DNA from: Scybalousia_A sp045221575
GTDB lineage: Bacteria; Bacteroidota; Bacteroidia; Bacteroidales; P3
Reading direction: 5' to 3'
NCBI GenBank assembly: GCA_045221575.1
Contig: JBGUWU010000024.1
Location: forward strand, 1-64,000
DNA: 64,000 nt
The translations under genes were made by a program, and so were the position numbers. Shown piece by piece: positions 34,760 to 43,884 of the stretch; the stretch's first letter is position 1, and each line of letters begins with the position of its first letter. The notes beneath the pieces are model-generated. The model did not search any database, was not told where the DNA came from, and worked only from the letters and a program-made list of their open reading frames with translations.

Positions 34760-34787
34760 ATTTCGTTATTTTTCTTTTAAAGTTGGA

Positions 34788-35792
34788 CTAATACATAAGA
34801 TTGCAACCTCTTATATCTGAATAGTCTAATCTTCCAATTATTTCGAAAGAGTTATTGGAAAGTTTTTTGCCCATGTCTTGCGTTTGAATAAAACAACAAG
34901 TGTCAATGTTGCATAAATCAATAACATTTATTATGCCTTTTTTGTTGTAAAGAGTGTTTTTGAAATCGTTTGTTTCTTTCACAACTACATGCATCTGTTT
35001 TGGAGTATAGAAAACGCCGTCTTTTAAAGAATAAGCTTGAGAAAACAACTCACACATTCCGTATTCTGAAGCTATATTGTTGATATTAAAACCTTGTTTT
35101 AGGATTTTATGTATCTCAGATTTAGGCATTTCTTTACGTCTTCCTTTCATTCCACCTGTTTCAAAAACAATAGTATGCTTTAAGTTTAGATTATATTTCT
35201 CAACTAAGTCTAACAAAGCATAGGTTACACCCAAAAGAATAGTTTTTACTTCGTTTTGTTCGTTGAAAAGAAGGATATGATACACATCATCTAAGTTGTG
35301 GGCATAGAATCCGCTTTGTTTGTGCTTGCTTTTTTGCACGAAAGCGTCCATCATACAGATTAAAGAAGAATGTTCTTGTTCTAAGTAGTTAGGTAATAAA
35401 CAAATGAAACAATAATCTTCAACATTAGCGAAAAACTGTGAGAAACAAGAGAAAGTATTGTTGATATAAAAGTCTTTATTATAAACAATATGCTTGCTTC
35501 TTGTTGAAGAACTTGTACCTGAAGAAAGAAAATAGTCTTCACTATCATAGTTTTTAAAGCAAGTTATCTCAAAATTTTTGAAAAAAGATATAGGGAGAAA
35601 AGGTATGTCCTCAATATTGTCTATCTTTTCTATATTGTGATAAGTAAAATCACACCATTTCTTATAAACATTGTTGTTTTCATACTGAAAAAGCAATGCT
35701 TCTCTGCACAAAACAAAGAAATCCTCTTTTGTTTCTATGTTTTGTATCTTCTTAGTCCAAGTATCAAAGAATTGTTTATCAACTTTTTTCAT
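34788..35792 (-). CDS. LuxE/PaaK-like acyl-protein synthetase
   Basis: Member of the LuxE family of adenylate-forming or acyl-transfer enzymes common in Bacteroidota, often near surface polysaccharide or lipid genes. Seen: the phosphate-binding type loop YFLSSGTSSSTRSKH (about 88-102), FETGGMKGRRKEMPK, the ASEYGMCELFSQ block and a closing GRLDYSDIRGCNLMY typical of the family's C-terminus. At 334 residues it matches LuxE length. The substrate is unknown. It lies 9 bases after the EEP-family gene. Confidence 0.83.
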   Translation of the reverse strand: MKKVDKQFFDTWTKKIQNIETKEDFFVLCREALLFQYENNNVYKKWCDFTYHNIEKIDNIEDIPFLPISFFKNFEITCFKNYDSEDYFLSSGTSSSTRSKHIVYNKDFYINNTFSCFSQFFANVEDYCFICLLPNYLEQEHSSLICMMDAFVQKSKHKQSGFYAHNLDDVYHILLFNEQNEVKTILLGVTYALLDLVEKYNLNLKHTIVFETGGMKGRRKEMPKSEIHKILKQGFNINNIASEYGMCELFSQAYSLKDGVFYTPKQMHVVVKETNDFKNTLYNKKGIINVIDLCNIDTCCFIQTQDMGKKLSNNSFEIIGRLDYSDIRGCNLMY

Positions 35793-35801
35793 TTCTAATC
35801 T

Positions 35802-36713
35802 TTATTTCCATCTAATACGAGCAAAAATAGGGTAGTGGTCAGAAGGAGTTCTAATAATGCCTTCTTTAAAACTTATTTCATTAGGAGCATCGTGGCCTTT
35901 GATATTTTCCTTTTTGTTTTTGCTAATCCAATACATGTTAGTCATAACGGCGTAGTTATCTACCGTAAAGTCGTTTGTAACAAATATATGGTCTATTCTA
36001 CTATTTGTTCTTATTAAAGGATTAAATGAATTGAAAGTTCCATTAGGTATCATCTTGTATTTGGCAATCTGATAACTGTCTTTTAAAATTCCACTCTTAG
36101 TAAATGTTTCGTAAATCTCATTGTTTTGATCTACATTAAAATCTCCTGTAAGTATAGATGTTGTTCCTTGTGCTATTTGTTTTATTTTTGCAACAACAAG
36201 TTTAGCACTCTCTTTTCTTGCTACAACTCCTACATGATCCATGTGAAGATTAAAGAAAAAGAAAATCTTTTTTGTTTGGTTATCTCTGAATTTTCCCCAT
36301 GTGCAGATGCGAATACAAGCGGCGTCCCAGCCTTTTTTAGGTTTATCAGTTTCTTCTGCAAGCCAGAAATTACCATCTTCTAATAATTCTATTCGTTCTT
36401 TGTTGTAAAAAATAGCAGCATATTCTCCTAATGTTTTACCATCATCTCTGCCAACACCGATATAAGAATATCTGTCCAAAAGTTGCAACATGTCATTCAA
36501 TTGATTGTTTAGCACCTCTTGAGTTCCGAATACATCGGGTTGTTCAAAGTTTATTAGTTCGCAAATTTTCTCTGCCCTAATGTTCCAGCCATTGTCTTGT
36601 TTTGCATCATAATCGTTCTTATTTCTTACATTGTATGAACCAACAAGAAGACTTTGAGCATTGATAATAAAGAACGTTAAAATAAATACTACGAAGACAA
36701 TATTCTTTTTCAT
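35802..36713 (-). CDS. Secreted endonuclease/exonuclease/phosphatase-family protein
   Basis: Metal-dependent phosphodiesterase fold outside the cytoplasm. Signal peptide ending FIINAQ, then the EEP motifs in order: GSYNVRNKND (Asn), DVFGTQEVL (Glu, metal), FFNLHMDHVG (His), LTGDFNVDQNN (Asp, Asn), NSRIDHIFV (Asp) and TPSDHYPIFARI (Asp-His pair). All catalytic positions are kept. Substrate could be DNA, a sugar phosphate or a phospholipid; it cannot be decided from sequence. Probably cotranscribed with the LuxE-like gene. Confidence 0.9.
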   Translation of the reverse strand: MKKNIVFVVFILTFFIINAQSLLVGSYNVRNKNDYDAKQDNGWNIRAEKICELINFEQPDVFGTQEVLNNQLNDMLQLLDRYSYIGVGRDDGKTLGEYAAIFYNKERIELLEDGNFWLAEETDKPKKGWDAACIRICTWGKFRDNQTKKIFFFFNLHMDHVGVVARKESAKLVVAKIKQIAQGTTSILTGDFNVDQNNEIYETFTKSGILKDSYQIAKYKMIPNGTFNSFNPLIRTNSRIDHIFVTNDFTVDNYAVMTNMYWISKNKKENIKGHDAPNEISFKEGIIRTPSDHYPIFARIRWK

Positions 36714-36776
36714 GATACTTTGTGTTTTTATTTAAAATATGGTTTGCAAAAATAAGTGTTTTTTTTCATATTTTTC

Positions 36777-36806
36777 TTGTCTATAAAAATATTTTTAGTA
36801 TCTTTG
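36777..36806 (+). promoter_or_regulatory. Promoter of the sorting-domain / beta-helix gene pair
   Basis: TTG (36777-36779), 19-base spacer, TATCTTTG (36799-36806): a textbook Bacteroidota promoter, 31 bases before the start at 36837. Confidence 0.8.
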
Positions 36807-36836
36807 CACACTTAACTAACAATAAAACACATTAAT

Positions 36837-37325
36837 ATGAGAAAAATGAATTTATTTTTGTTTCTATGCTTAATTATAAGTTTAGGAATAAAAGCCCAAA
36901 ATGTTCTTGTGGTTCAATTAACAGACCAAACGGAACAAAACTTTGACTTGGGCGAAAACGGAACAGTGTATTTTCTTGAGGCAACAATAGATTCTCAGGG
37001 ATATATCAACATCGTAGATAATCAAAACAATTCGACGACTATTTTTTATGAAGATATTCAGAAGATGTATTTTGCTTCTGTTATGTCAATAGAAGAAGTT
37101 GAGAATGAAAATCAACTTTTAGTTTATCCTAATCCAGCAAAAGACTATATAAAAATAGCGAATGTGAGTTCGGAAAAAAACAATATTGTTATTTATAGTT
37201 TAGATGGTAAAATGCTTTTACAGGAAGAAAAATCCAATAATGAACAGATAGATATTTCTTTGCTGGAAAAGGGAATATATGTTTTGAAAGTGAATAATAG
37301 AACCTTTAAATTCTCAAAGATATGA
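36837..37325 (+). CDS. Small secreted protein with type IX C-terminal sorting domain
   Basis: A 162-residue protein with three parts: signal peptide (ending GIKAQ), a short beta domain of about 60 residues ending IFYEDIQKMYFAS, and a T9SS type-A sorting domain (about 90-162): LLVYPNPAKDYIKIAN, VIYSLDGKMLLQEE, IDISLLEKGIYVLKVNNRTF. The sorting domain directs export by T9SS and is normally cleaved on the surface. Little cargo would remain. Its stop overlaps the start of the beta-helix gene by four bases. Confidence 0.85.
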   Translation: MRKMNLFLFLCLIISLGIKAQNVLVVQLTDQTEQNFDLGENGTVYFLEATIDSQGYINIVDNQNNSTTIFYEDIQKMYFASVMSIEEVENENQLLVYPNPAKDYIKIANVSSEKNNIVIYSLDGKMLLQEEKSNNEQIDISLLEKGIYVLKVNNRTFKFSKI

Positions 37326-39322
37326 AAAAGATAAGTGTTTTAATAGTAGTATGCCTTTTCTCTTTTCTTGGTTTAAAGGCTCAGGATACTGTTTTGATGT
37401 ATTATAACGGGGGAGTTATCTATCAAAACGATGTTTCCAATGTTAATAGTTTTAAAATGACGGACAATACTTCAAATCTTTTGATTAATGATTCGGAAGA
37501 GGGTACAGTGTTGCCAATAAATGTTATAGATAGTATTATTTTTTCTCATCAAGGATCAGAAATTGCTAATATTATTTATGTAACATACGCTGGAGATACA
37601 GCATACGTGGTAAATAATGTTGGAAGTGAGAACATAGATATTAGTGTTTCTGGAGCCAATGTCTCAATTTTGACAACAGCAGGTATAACTAATATAGAAT
37701 ATTATTTGTCTGGTAGTTCAGAAGATGGCTCTTTTTATTTGGAATCCGACAAGAAGTTTAAAATATCTTTAGGTGGTTTGAACTTAACTTCGCTTACTAC
37801 TATTCCAATCCGCTTAAAGAAAGACAAAACGACTACTTTCAATATAGTAGATAGAACAACAAACATATTAACCGATAATTCTGCATCTGATGGCAAGGCT
37901 GTTATTAACACAAAAGGTGAAACTACTTTCATAGGTGGTGGAACTTTGACTTGTATCGCAAATAAAAAGAATGGAATATCTTCTGATAATACTTTAAGTT
38001 TTGAAGAACCAACGATAAATATTACTGTTAATGCTGATGCAGGAAAAGGTGTTAAATCTGATATTGATGTTGAGATTTCAGGAGGAATTTTAAATATCAC
38101 AGCAGCAGGTACAGTTGTGTTAGAAGAAGTAGGCTCGGGCTATGATCCTTCTTATTGTAGTGCGATAGGAGCAGATAGTAATATAACTATTAGTGGAGGT
38201 GATATAATTCTTACTCTTCCTTCTTCTAATGCTGGAGGTAGGGGAATAAGTACTGATGGAAATATTACGATTACAGGTAATCCTACAATAAACATTACTG
38301 CTGCTTCCGATGGAGCAACTTATATTGATAGCACAGGGACAACAGATTCTTATAAATCTTCTTGTATTAAGGCCGATGGCAATCTGTTTATTGACGGAGG
38401 AAATATTACCTTAGCTCAATCTGGTTCTGGTGGTAAGTGTATAAAAATTGATGGAACGATAACAATTATGGACGGAGAAAATACCTCTCCTGTTATCAAC
38501 GCATCAACAAGCGGAGAACATTTTGTTGAGGTACAAGGTTCAGGTTGGGGTAATGAAACAGATTATGCTCAACCAAAAGCCATAGCATCAGAGGGTAATT
38601 TCTATATCTCTGGTGGTTATATCAACGTTACAACTCAGAATGATGGAGGGGAAGGATTAGAAAGTAAGGATACAATGTTTATTTCTGGGGGAGAAATAAT
38701 ACTTAACACTTATGATGATGCTATAAATGCAGCTTCTCATATAGAAATTTCCGGAGGTAAAGTTTATGCTCATGTAACAGGAAATGATGCTATAGATGCA
38801 AATGGTACAATGACAATAAGTGGAGGTTTGGTTATCGCAGTAGGACAGACTGCACCAGAAGGTGGTTTTGATTGCGATCAAAATACTTTCAAAATAACAG
38901 GAGGAACTCTTATTGGTATAGGTGGTGAGCATTCGACTCCTACATCTTCTGTTTGTACTCAGAGAGTTATTTTAAAGAGTGGTGTGTCTGCAAATCAGGC
39001 AATAAACTTTACAGACAATAGCGGTAATAGCATAATTATGTTCCAAATACCTGAAATAACTTCAATGCAAGGAGGTCCAGGTGGCGGTCCAAATAATTCT
39101 CCTGCTTATGGTCCAGGTGGCGGTCCTGGAGGTGGCCCTGGTGGAAATAATGGATTAGTTCTTTTGATTTCTTCTCCAAGTATTTCTACAGGAACTTATA
39201 GACTATACACAGGTGGAACAATCTCTGGAGGCACAGAATGGAATGGTTACTACACAGAAGCAACATATACCGGAACAACTTATTCTTCTATAAATGTTTC
39301 TTCAATGGTAACAAATAATTAA
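37322..39322 (+). CDS. Secreted beta-helix protein, Cthe_2159-like carbohydrate-binding family
   Basis: A 666-residue protein with a signal peptide ending GLKAQ and an N-terminal beta domain (about 20-80, ending INVIDSIIFSH) that resembles the one in the preceding gene. It then has a long right-handed beta-helix with turns such as GNITITGNPTINITAASDG, GGNITLAQSGSGGKCIKIDG and SGGEIILNTYDDAINAASH. The pattern matches the Cthe_2159 (PF14262) family, known to bind cellulose or acid sugars with calcium. A Gly/Pro loop follows at about 580-610. There is no sorting domain of its own. Confidence 0.83.
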   Translation: MKKISVLIVVCLFSFLGLKAQDTVLMYYNGGVIYQNDVSNVNSFKMTDNTSNLLINDSEEGTVLPINVIDSIIFSHQGSEIANIIYVTYAGDTAYVVNNVGSENIDISVSGANVSILTTAGITNIEYYLSGSSEDGSFYLESDKKFKISLGGLNLTSLTTIPIRLKKDKTTTFNIVDRTTNILTDNSASDGKAVINTKGETTFIGGGTLTCIANKKNGISSDNTLSFEEPTINITVNADAGKGVKSDIDVEISGGILNITAAGTVVLEEVGSGYDPSYCSAIGADSNITISGGDIILTLPSSNAGGRGISTDGNITITGNPTINITAASDGATYIDSTGTTDSYKSSCIKADGNLFIDGGNITLAQSGSGGKCIKIDGTITIMDGENTSPVINASTSGEHFVEVQGSGWGNETDYAQPKAIASEGNFYISGGYINVTTQNDGGEGLESKDTMFISGGEIILNTYDDAINAASHIEISGGKVYAHVTGNDAIDANGTMTISGGLVIAVGQTAPEGGFDCDQNTFKITGGTLIGIGGEHSTPTSSVCTQRVILKSGVSANQAINFTDNSGNSIIMFQIPEITSMQGGPGGGPNNSPAYGPGGGPGGGPGGNNGLVLLISSPSISTGTYRLYTGGTISGGTEWNGYYTEATYTGTTYSSINVSSMVTNN

Positions 39323-39337
39323 CCGAGATATACAAGA

Positions 39338-39370
39338 AAAAGGACGACTCTTTTAGTCGTCCTTTTTTGT
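39338..39370. terminator. Bidirectional terminator between beta-helix gene and mnmE
   Basis: AAAAGGACGACT (39338-39349) is an exact inverse of AGTCGTCCTTTT (39355-39366) around a 5-base loop, with an A-run before and a T-run after. It serves both converging genes. Confidence 0.92.
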
Positions 39371-39371
39371 T

Positions 39372-40778
39372 TTATTTTCCTATGCAGAAGTTAGAGAATA
39401 TATTGTTGAGAATATCTTCGTTGCAGACCTCACCTGTTATTTCACCGATGTAGTTTGTGGCCATGCGAATGTTTTCTGCTATTAAATCAGAAGAGATTCC
39501 TGCTTCCACACTCTGCATTGCAATGCTGATTTCTTCCAAAGTCTTGTTCATAATCTGATAATGACGCATATTGCTAAGAAAAACTTTATTATTGAAGTCA
39601 GTTTTAGGAGTTAGTTCTTCAATTTTTTCTAATAAAGAATCAAGACCTTTTTTTTCTTTTGCTGAGATTATAACATAGCCTCTCTGTTTTAAATTCTCTC
39701 TTTCTTGATTTGAAAGTTTGGCTTTGTCTTCTTTGTTTAGAATATGTATAAGTTTTTTATTCTCAAGCTTGATTCCTTTCAATATGTCTTGTTTGGACTT
39801 ATCCCATTCCTCTTCTTTGTCGGAAATATCGGAGAGCATAAGCACAAAAACAGCCTTTTCTATTGCTTTAAACGAACGTTCTATACCTTGTTTTTCAATT
39901 TCGTTTTTACTTTCTCTTATTCCTGCAGTATCGATAAAGCGATATTCAACTCCTTTAATGAAGAATCGTTCCTCAATAGTATCTATTGTAGTTCCAGCGA
40001 TATTGGAAACGATTACTCTTTCTTCTTTTAATATGGCATTCATCAAGGTGCTTTTGCCACTGTTAGGCTTTCCGACAATGGCAACAGGTATTCCTTGTTT
40101 AAAGGCATTGGCTTGTTCAAACGAATTGCAAAGTTCGGTTAAAAGGTTTTGAGTTTCGCTCAGCTCTTTTAAAAGTTTTTCTCTATCAACAAATATTTCG
40201 TGTTCTTCAGAGAAGTCTATCTCCAATTCTAACAAAGATGCGACCTTTAAAAACTTCTCTCTCAAAGAACGTAGCATATCATTGTAGCCACCTCTCAACT
40301 GATTCATCGCAACATCTAAAGAAAATGTATTACGAGAAGAGATAATATCGGCAATAGCCTCTGCTTGTGAAAGATTAATCTTGCCATTTAAGAATGCACG
40401 TTCAGAAAACTCACCCTTATCTGCCATTCTTGCTCCATGTTTTATAAGTAAATTGAGCATAACTTGGCAGATATATGTTGAACCATGAAAACTTATTTCC
40501 ACAATATCTTCTCCTGTGAAAGAAAAAGGAGCATGATAAAGACTTAAAACAACTTCATCTATTACTTTGTCTTCGTCTGTTATTGTGCCAAAGTAAGTAT
40601 GATTAGCCTTAGCTTGTTTTAGGTTAGCAATTCTCTTGCTTTGGGGAACAAACACTTTATCCACTATCTCAATGGCTTGCTTTCCACTTAAACGAATGAT
40701 GCCTAAAGCCGCACTAATGTTAGTATTTGTTGCAGGAGCTACTATTGTGTCTTCTCTATTTAATAACATTGATTTCAA
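39372..40778 (-). CDS. mnmE: tRNA modification GTPase MnmE
   Basis: Works with MnmG to make 5-carboxymethylaminomethyl-uridine at tRNA position 34. N-terminal tetrahydrofolate-binding domain (TIVAPATNTNISAALGIIRLSG), helical domain, inserted G domain (GKPNSGKSTLMNAI, DTAGIRESKNEIE, NKED) and the C-terminal CIGK motif. At 468 residues it is standard length. The start could be the fourth codon (MLLNRED). A -7 TACTTTTG lies upstream on the minus strand at 40818-40825. Confidence 0.96.
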   Translation of the reverse strand: MKSMLLNREDTIVAPATNTNISAALGIIRLSGKQAIEIVDKVFVPQSKRIANLKQAKANHTYFGTITDEDKVIDEVVLSLYHAPFSFTGEDIVEISFHGSTYICQVMLNLLIKHGARMADKGEFSERAFLNGKINLSQAEAIADIISSRNTFSLDVAMNQLRGGYNDMLRSLREKFLKVASLLELEIDFSEEHEIFVDREKLLKELSETQNLLTELCNSFEQANAFKQGIPVAIVGKPNSGKSTLMNAILKEERVIVSNIAGTTIDTIEERFFIKGVEYRFIDTAGIRESKNEIEKQGIERSFKAIEKAVFVLMLSDISDKEEEWDKSKQDILKGIKLENKKLIHILNKEDKAKLSNQERENLKQRGYVIISAKEKKGLDSLLEKIEELTPKTDFNNKVFLSNMRHYQIMNKTLEEISIAMQSVEAGISSDLIAENIRMATNYIGEITGEVCNEDILNNIFSNFCIGK

Positions 40779-40842
40779 AAATTATTAATCTTAAAACATA
40801 GTCTTATTATCTCTTTGCAAAAGTAAGAAAAAAAAAGAAACT

Positions 40843-40880
40843 ATTAGAAATTAGTAATTAGAAATTAGAAATTAGTAATT
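40843..40880 (+). repeat. ATTAG(A/T)A heptamer tandem repeat
   Basis: Five tandem 7-base units (ATTAGAA, ATTAGTA, ATTAGAA, ATTAGAA, ATTAGTA) plus ATT, in the spacer between mnmE and mutB. It is the first of a set of heptamer arrays that continue to 56.9 kb. Confidence 0.88.
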
Positions 40881-40982
40881 GAAAATAAAAAAAAGAAAAA
40901 CCGTTGAGATTCAAACACCCCAACGGAAACATGTAAAGCATGAAAAAAATTCTTTATATTAAGTTTTAAGTTTTAGTTGCCG

Positions 40983-43139
40983 TTATTCTTCTTTTCTTTG
41001 TTCAAACAGAATCTCCATCATCTTTATTGCAGAATCGGAAACAACTGTTCCTGGACCAAAGACTGCCGCTACACCCGCATCATATAAGAATTGATAATCT
41101 TGAGGAGGAATAACACCACCAGCAGTAACGATGATGTCTTCTCTACCAAGTTTCTTTAATTCTTCTATAACTTGAGGAAGAAGTGTTTTGTGTCCTGCAG
41201 CCAAAGAAGATGCTCCAAGAATATGGACATCGTTTTCTACAGCTTGCTTAGCACATTCTTCAGGAGTTTGGAACAAAGGTCCCATATCAACATCAAAGCC
41301 TATATCTGCATAACCTGTTGCTACGACTTTTGCTCCTCTGTCGTGTCCATCTTGCCCCATTTTAGCAATCATAACTCTTGGTCTTCTACCTTCAAGTTTT
41401 TCAAACTCTTTAACCATTTCTTGTGCTTTCTTAAACTTAGCACTGTCTTTTGTTGCACTACTATACACGCCTGAAATCAAATTTATTTTTGCTTTATATC
41501 TTCCAAAATGTTTCTCACAAGCATCAGATATTTCACCTAAAGAAGCTCTCTTTCTTGCACAATCAATACTCATTTCCAAAAGATTGCCTTCTCCTGTTTG
41601 AGCAACATGAGATAATTTACGCAAAGCTTCTTGTACATCGTCTTCATTTCTTTCTGCACGTAGTTTTTGAAGACGTTTGATTTGTGCTTCTCTAACTGCA
41701 GTGTTGTCTATTTCAAGAGTGTCAATAGAAGCTTCGTGTGCAAGTCTATATTTATTGACTCCAAGTATAGTATCTATGCCTGCATCTATTCTTGCTTGTT
41801 TTCTTGCTGAAGACTCTTCAATACGCATCTTAGGTATGCCACTTTCTATTGCAGAAGCCATACCTCCAAGTTTTTCTACTTCTTGAATATGTCCCCAAGC
41901 TCTGTGTGCAAGCTCATGAGTAAGGCTTTCTACATAATAACTTCCGGCCCATGGGTCTAAACTTCTGCAGATATTGGTTTCTTCTTGAAGATATATCTGA
42001 GTGTTTCTTGCAATACGAGCAGAGAAATCTGTTGGCAAAGCAATAGCTTCGTCTAATGCGTTAGTGTGTAAAGACTGTGTATGTCCAAGTGCTGCTCCCA
42101 TAGCTTCTATACAAGTACGAGCAACATTATTAAATGGATCTTGTTCTGTTAATGACCAACCTGATGTTTGAGAGTGAGTTCTAAGAGCAAGAGATTTAGG
42201 ATTTTCTGGATTAAATTGACTAACTATTTTAGCCCAAAGCATTCTTGCGGCACGCATTTTTGCTATCTCCATAAAGTGATTCATACCTACACCCCAGAAG
42301 AAAGATAAACGTGGAGCAAATTGGTCTACACTCATTCCAGCATTAATACCTGCTCTAAGATATTCTAATCCATCGGCAAGAGTATATGCCATTTCTATGT
42401 CAGCAGTTGCTCCTGCTTCTTGCATGTGATAACCTGAGATAGAAATAGAATTAAACTTAGGCATGTTCTTTGAAGTGTATTCAAAAATATCAGCAATGAT
42501 TTTCATAGAAGGCTTAGGCGGATAAATATAAGTATTTCTCACCATAAACTCTTTAAGAATATCATTTTGAATAGTTCCTGCTAATTGATCTTGTTTTACA
42601 CCTTGTTCTTCAGCAGCAATGATGTAGAATGATAAAACAGGCAAAACAGCTCCGTTCATGGTCATTGAAACGGACATTTTTCCTAAGTCTATCTGGTTAA
42701 ACAAGATTTTCATATCCAAAATACTATCAACAGCAACACCAGCTTTTCCTACATCGCCCACAACTCTTGGGTGGTCAGAGTCATATCCTCTATGTGTAGG
42801 TAAATCAAAAGCAACTGAAAGACCTTTTTGACCTGCTGCTATATTACGGCGGTAAAAAGCATTACTTTCTTCTGCTGTTGAGAATCCTGCATACTGTCTG
42901 ATTGTCCAAGGACGCATAACGTACATTGTACTATAAGGTCCTCTAAGATAAGGAGTAACTCCTGCTGCATAATTAAGGTGTTCCATACCTGCTAAGTCTT
43001 CTGCTCCATAAACAGATTTAACAGGTATTTGTTCTGGAGTTACCCAATTTTTGTCATTATGGACTTCTTTTTCCCACGTTCTAAAATCTGTGTGGTTGTT
43101 TAGTTGTTTGAAATCCACATTGCTAAAATCTGGTCTCAT
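40983..43139 (-). CDS. mutB: Methylmalonyl-CoA mutase, large (B12-binding) subunit
   Basis: Adenosylcobalamin-dependent interconversion of succinyl-CoA and methylmalonyl-CoA, used for propionate formation in Bacteroidales. Substrate-binding barrel (RGPYSTMYVMRPWTIRQYAG, GYHMQEAGA, RTHSQTSGWSLTEQDP) and C-terminal cobalamin domain with KMGQDGHDRGAKV (His ligand) and the later GASSLAAGHKTL / GGVIPPQDY segments. At 718 residues it is full length. The small-subunit gene, usually directly upstream, is not in the window. A -7 TAACTTTG is at 43182-43189 on the minus strand. Confidence 0.97.
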   Translation of the reverse strand: MRPDFSNVDFKQLNNHTDFRTWEKEVHNDKNWVTPEQIPVKSVYGAEDLAGMEHLNYAAGVTPYLRGPYSTMYVMRPWTIRQYAGFSTAEESNAFYRRNIAAGQKGLSVAFDLPTHRGYDSDHPRVVGDVGKAGVAVDSILDMKILFNQIDLGKMSVSMTMNGAVLPVLSFYIIAAEEQGVKQDQLAGTIQNDILKEFMVRNTYIYPPKPSMKIIADIFEYTSKNMPKFNSISISGYHMQEAGATADIEMAYTLADGLEYLRAGINAGMSVDQFAPRLSFFWGVGMNHFMEIAKMRAARMLWAKIVSQFNPENPKSLALRTHSQTSGWSLTEQDPFNNVARTCIEAMGAALGHTQSLHTNALDEAIALPTDFSARIARNTQIYLQEETNICRSLDPWAGSYYVESLTHELAHRAWGHIQEVEKLGGMASAIESGIPKMRIEESSARKQARIDAGIDTILGVNKYRLAHEASIDTLEIDNTAVREAQIKRLQKLRAERNEDDVQEALRKLSHVAQTGEGNLLEMSIDCARKRASLGEISDACEKHFGRYKAKINLISGVYSSATKDSAKFKKAQEMVKEFEKLEGRRPRVMIAKMGQDGHDRGAKVVATGYADIGFDVDMGPLFQTPEECAKQAVENDVHILGASSLAAGHKTLLPQVIEELKKLGREDIIVTAGGVIPPQDYQFLYDAGVAAVFGPGTVVSDSAIKMMEILFEQRKEE

Positions 43140-43302
43140 ATAAAATAGTGTTTTTTATTTCTTTCAGTGTTAATCAACTTGCAAAGTTAAACTTTTTTTT
43201 GGTAATGCAGAAAAAAAGAGTAAAAAAGTTGCAAACACAATAAAAACTTTTTTTTAAAAGATGTTAGTTCTTTGTTTTTTATATGCCACTTGAAATTTGA
43301 AA

Positions 43303-43415
43303 TTTGCCAAACTTCGTTTTAATTTTGCCAAATCAAGACTTAGTGTCCCCAAAAAATAGTTTTTTACAACGAAAATCAAGTTTGGTGGCAACAAAACAGC
43401 GTTTGGCAAAAAAGA
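43303..43415 (+). repeat. TTTGGCAAA-box intergenic repeat, copy 2
   Basis: Matches 34015-34160 in order and orientation: TTTGCCAAACTTCGTTTT, TTTTGCCAAATCAAGA, AAAAAATAGTTTTTTAC, CAAGTTTGGTGGC and ACAAAACAGCGTTTGGCAAA. It lacks the left half of the internal hairpin. It lies in the 441-base gap between mutB and groS. The rest of the gap holds the mutB -7 box and an A/T-rich stretch before groS with no clear promoter and no CIRCE element. Confidence 0.8.
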
Positions 43416-43580
43416 AATCAAAAGTTGCAAAATTTAATCCTTATTTTGTGGAAATTTTATAGTCTTATATTTCTTTAAATTATTTGTATGACAAAATGTC
43501 AGTTAATTTTATTTGGCACATAATTTGGAATAATTGTGGGGTAATTTGAATTTTATAAATAAACAAAAATACATACAAAT

Positions 43581-43859
43581 ATGAAAAAGGTAAATATAAA
43601 ACCATTGTCAGACAGAGTTTTAGTAAAGTCTGCAGAGGCTGAAGAAAAAACAGCAACAGGTATCATTATTCCTGATACAGCTAAAGAAAAACCTATGGAA
43701 GGAACTGTTATTGCTGTAGGTCCTGGTAAAAAAGATGAACCTATGACAGTAAAAGCAGGTGATAAGGTATTATATGGAAAATACTCTGGCACAGAAATAA
43801 ATGTTGGAGATGAAAAATACCTTATTATGAGGGAAAGTGATATTTATGCAATTATTTAA
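43581..43859 (+). CDS. groS: Co-chaperonin GroES
   Basis: Lid of the GroEL folding chamber. A 92-residue protein with IKPLSDRVLVKSAEAEEKTATG (mobile loop), GIIIPDTAKEKP, AVGPGKKDE and the YSGTEINVGDEKYLIMRESDI C-terminus. It is followed 25 bases later by groL. No CIRCE inverted repeat was found upstream, so heat control, if any, works differently. Confidence 0.98.
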   Translation: MKKVNIKPLSDRVLVKSAEAEEKTATGIIIPDTAKEKPMEGTVIAVGPGKKDEPMTVKAGDKVLYGKYSGTEINVGDEKYLIMRESDIYAII

Positions 43860-43884
43860 TTAAAAAGAATAGGAGAAAAATAAA

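Noticed and set aside
43416..43580. CIRCE heat-shock operator before groS
   Set aside because: No TTAGCACTC / GAGTGCTAA pair is present in the upstream region.
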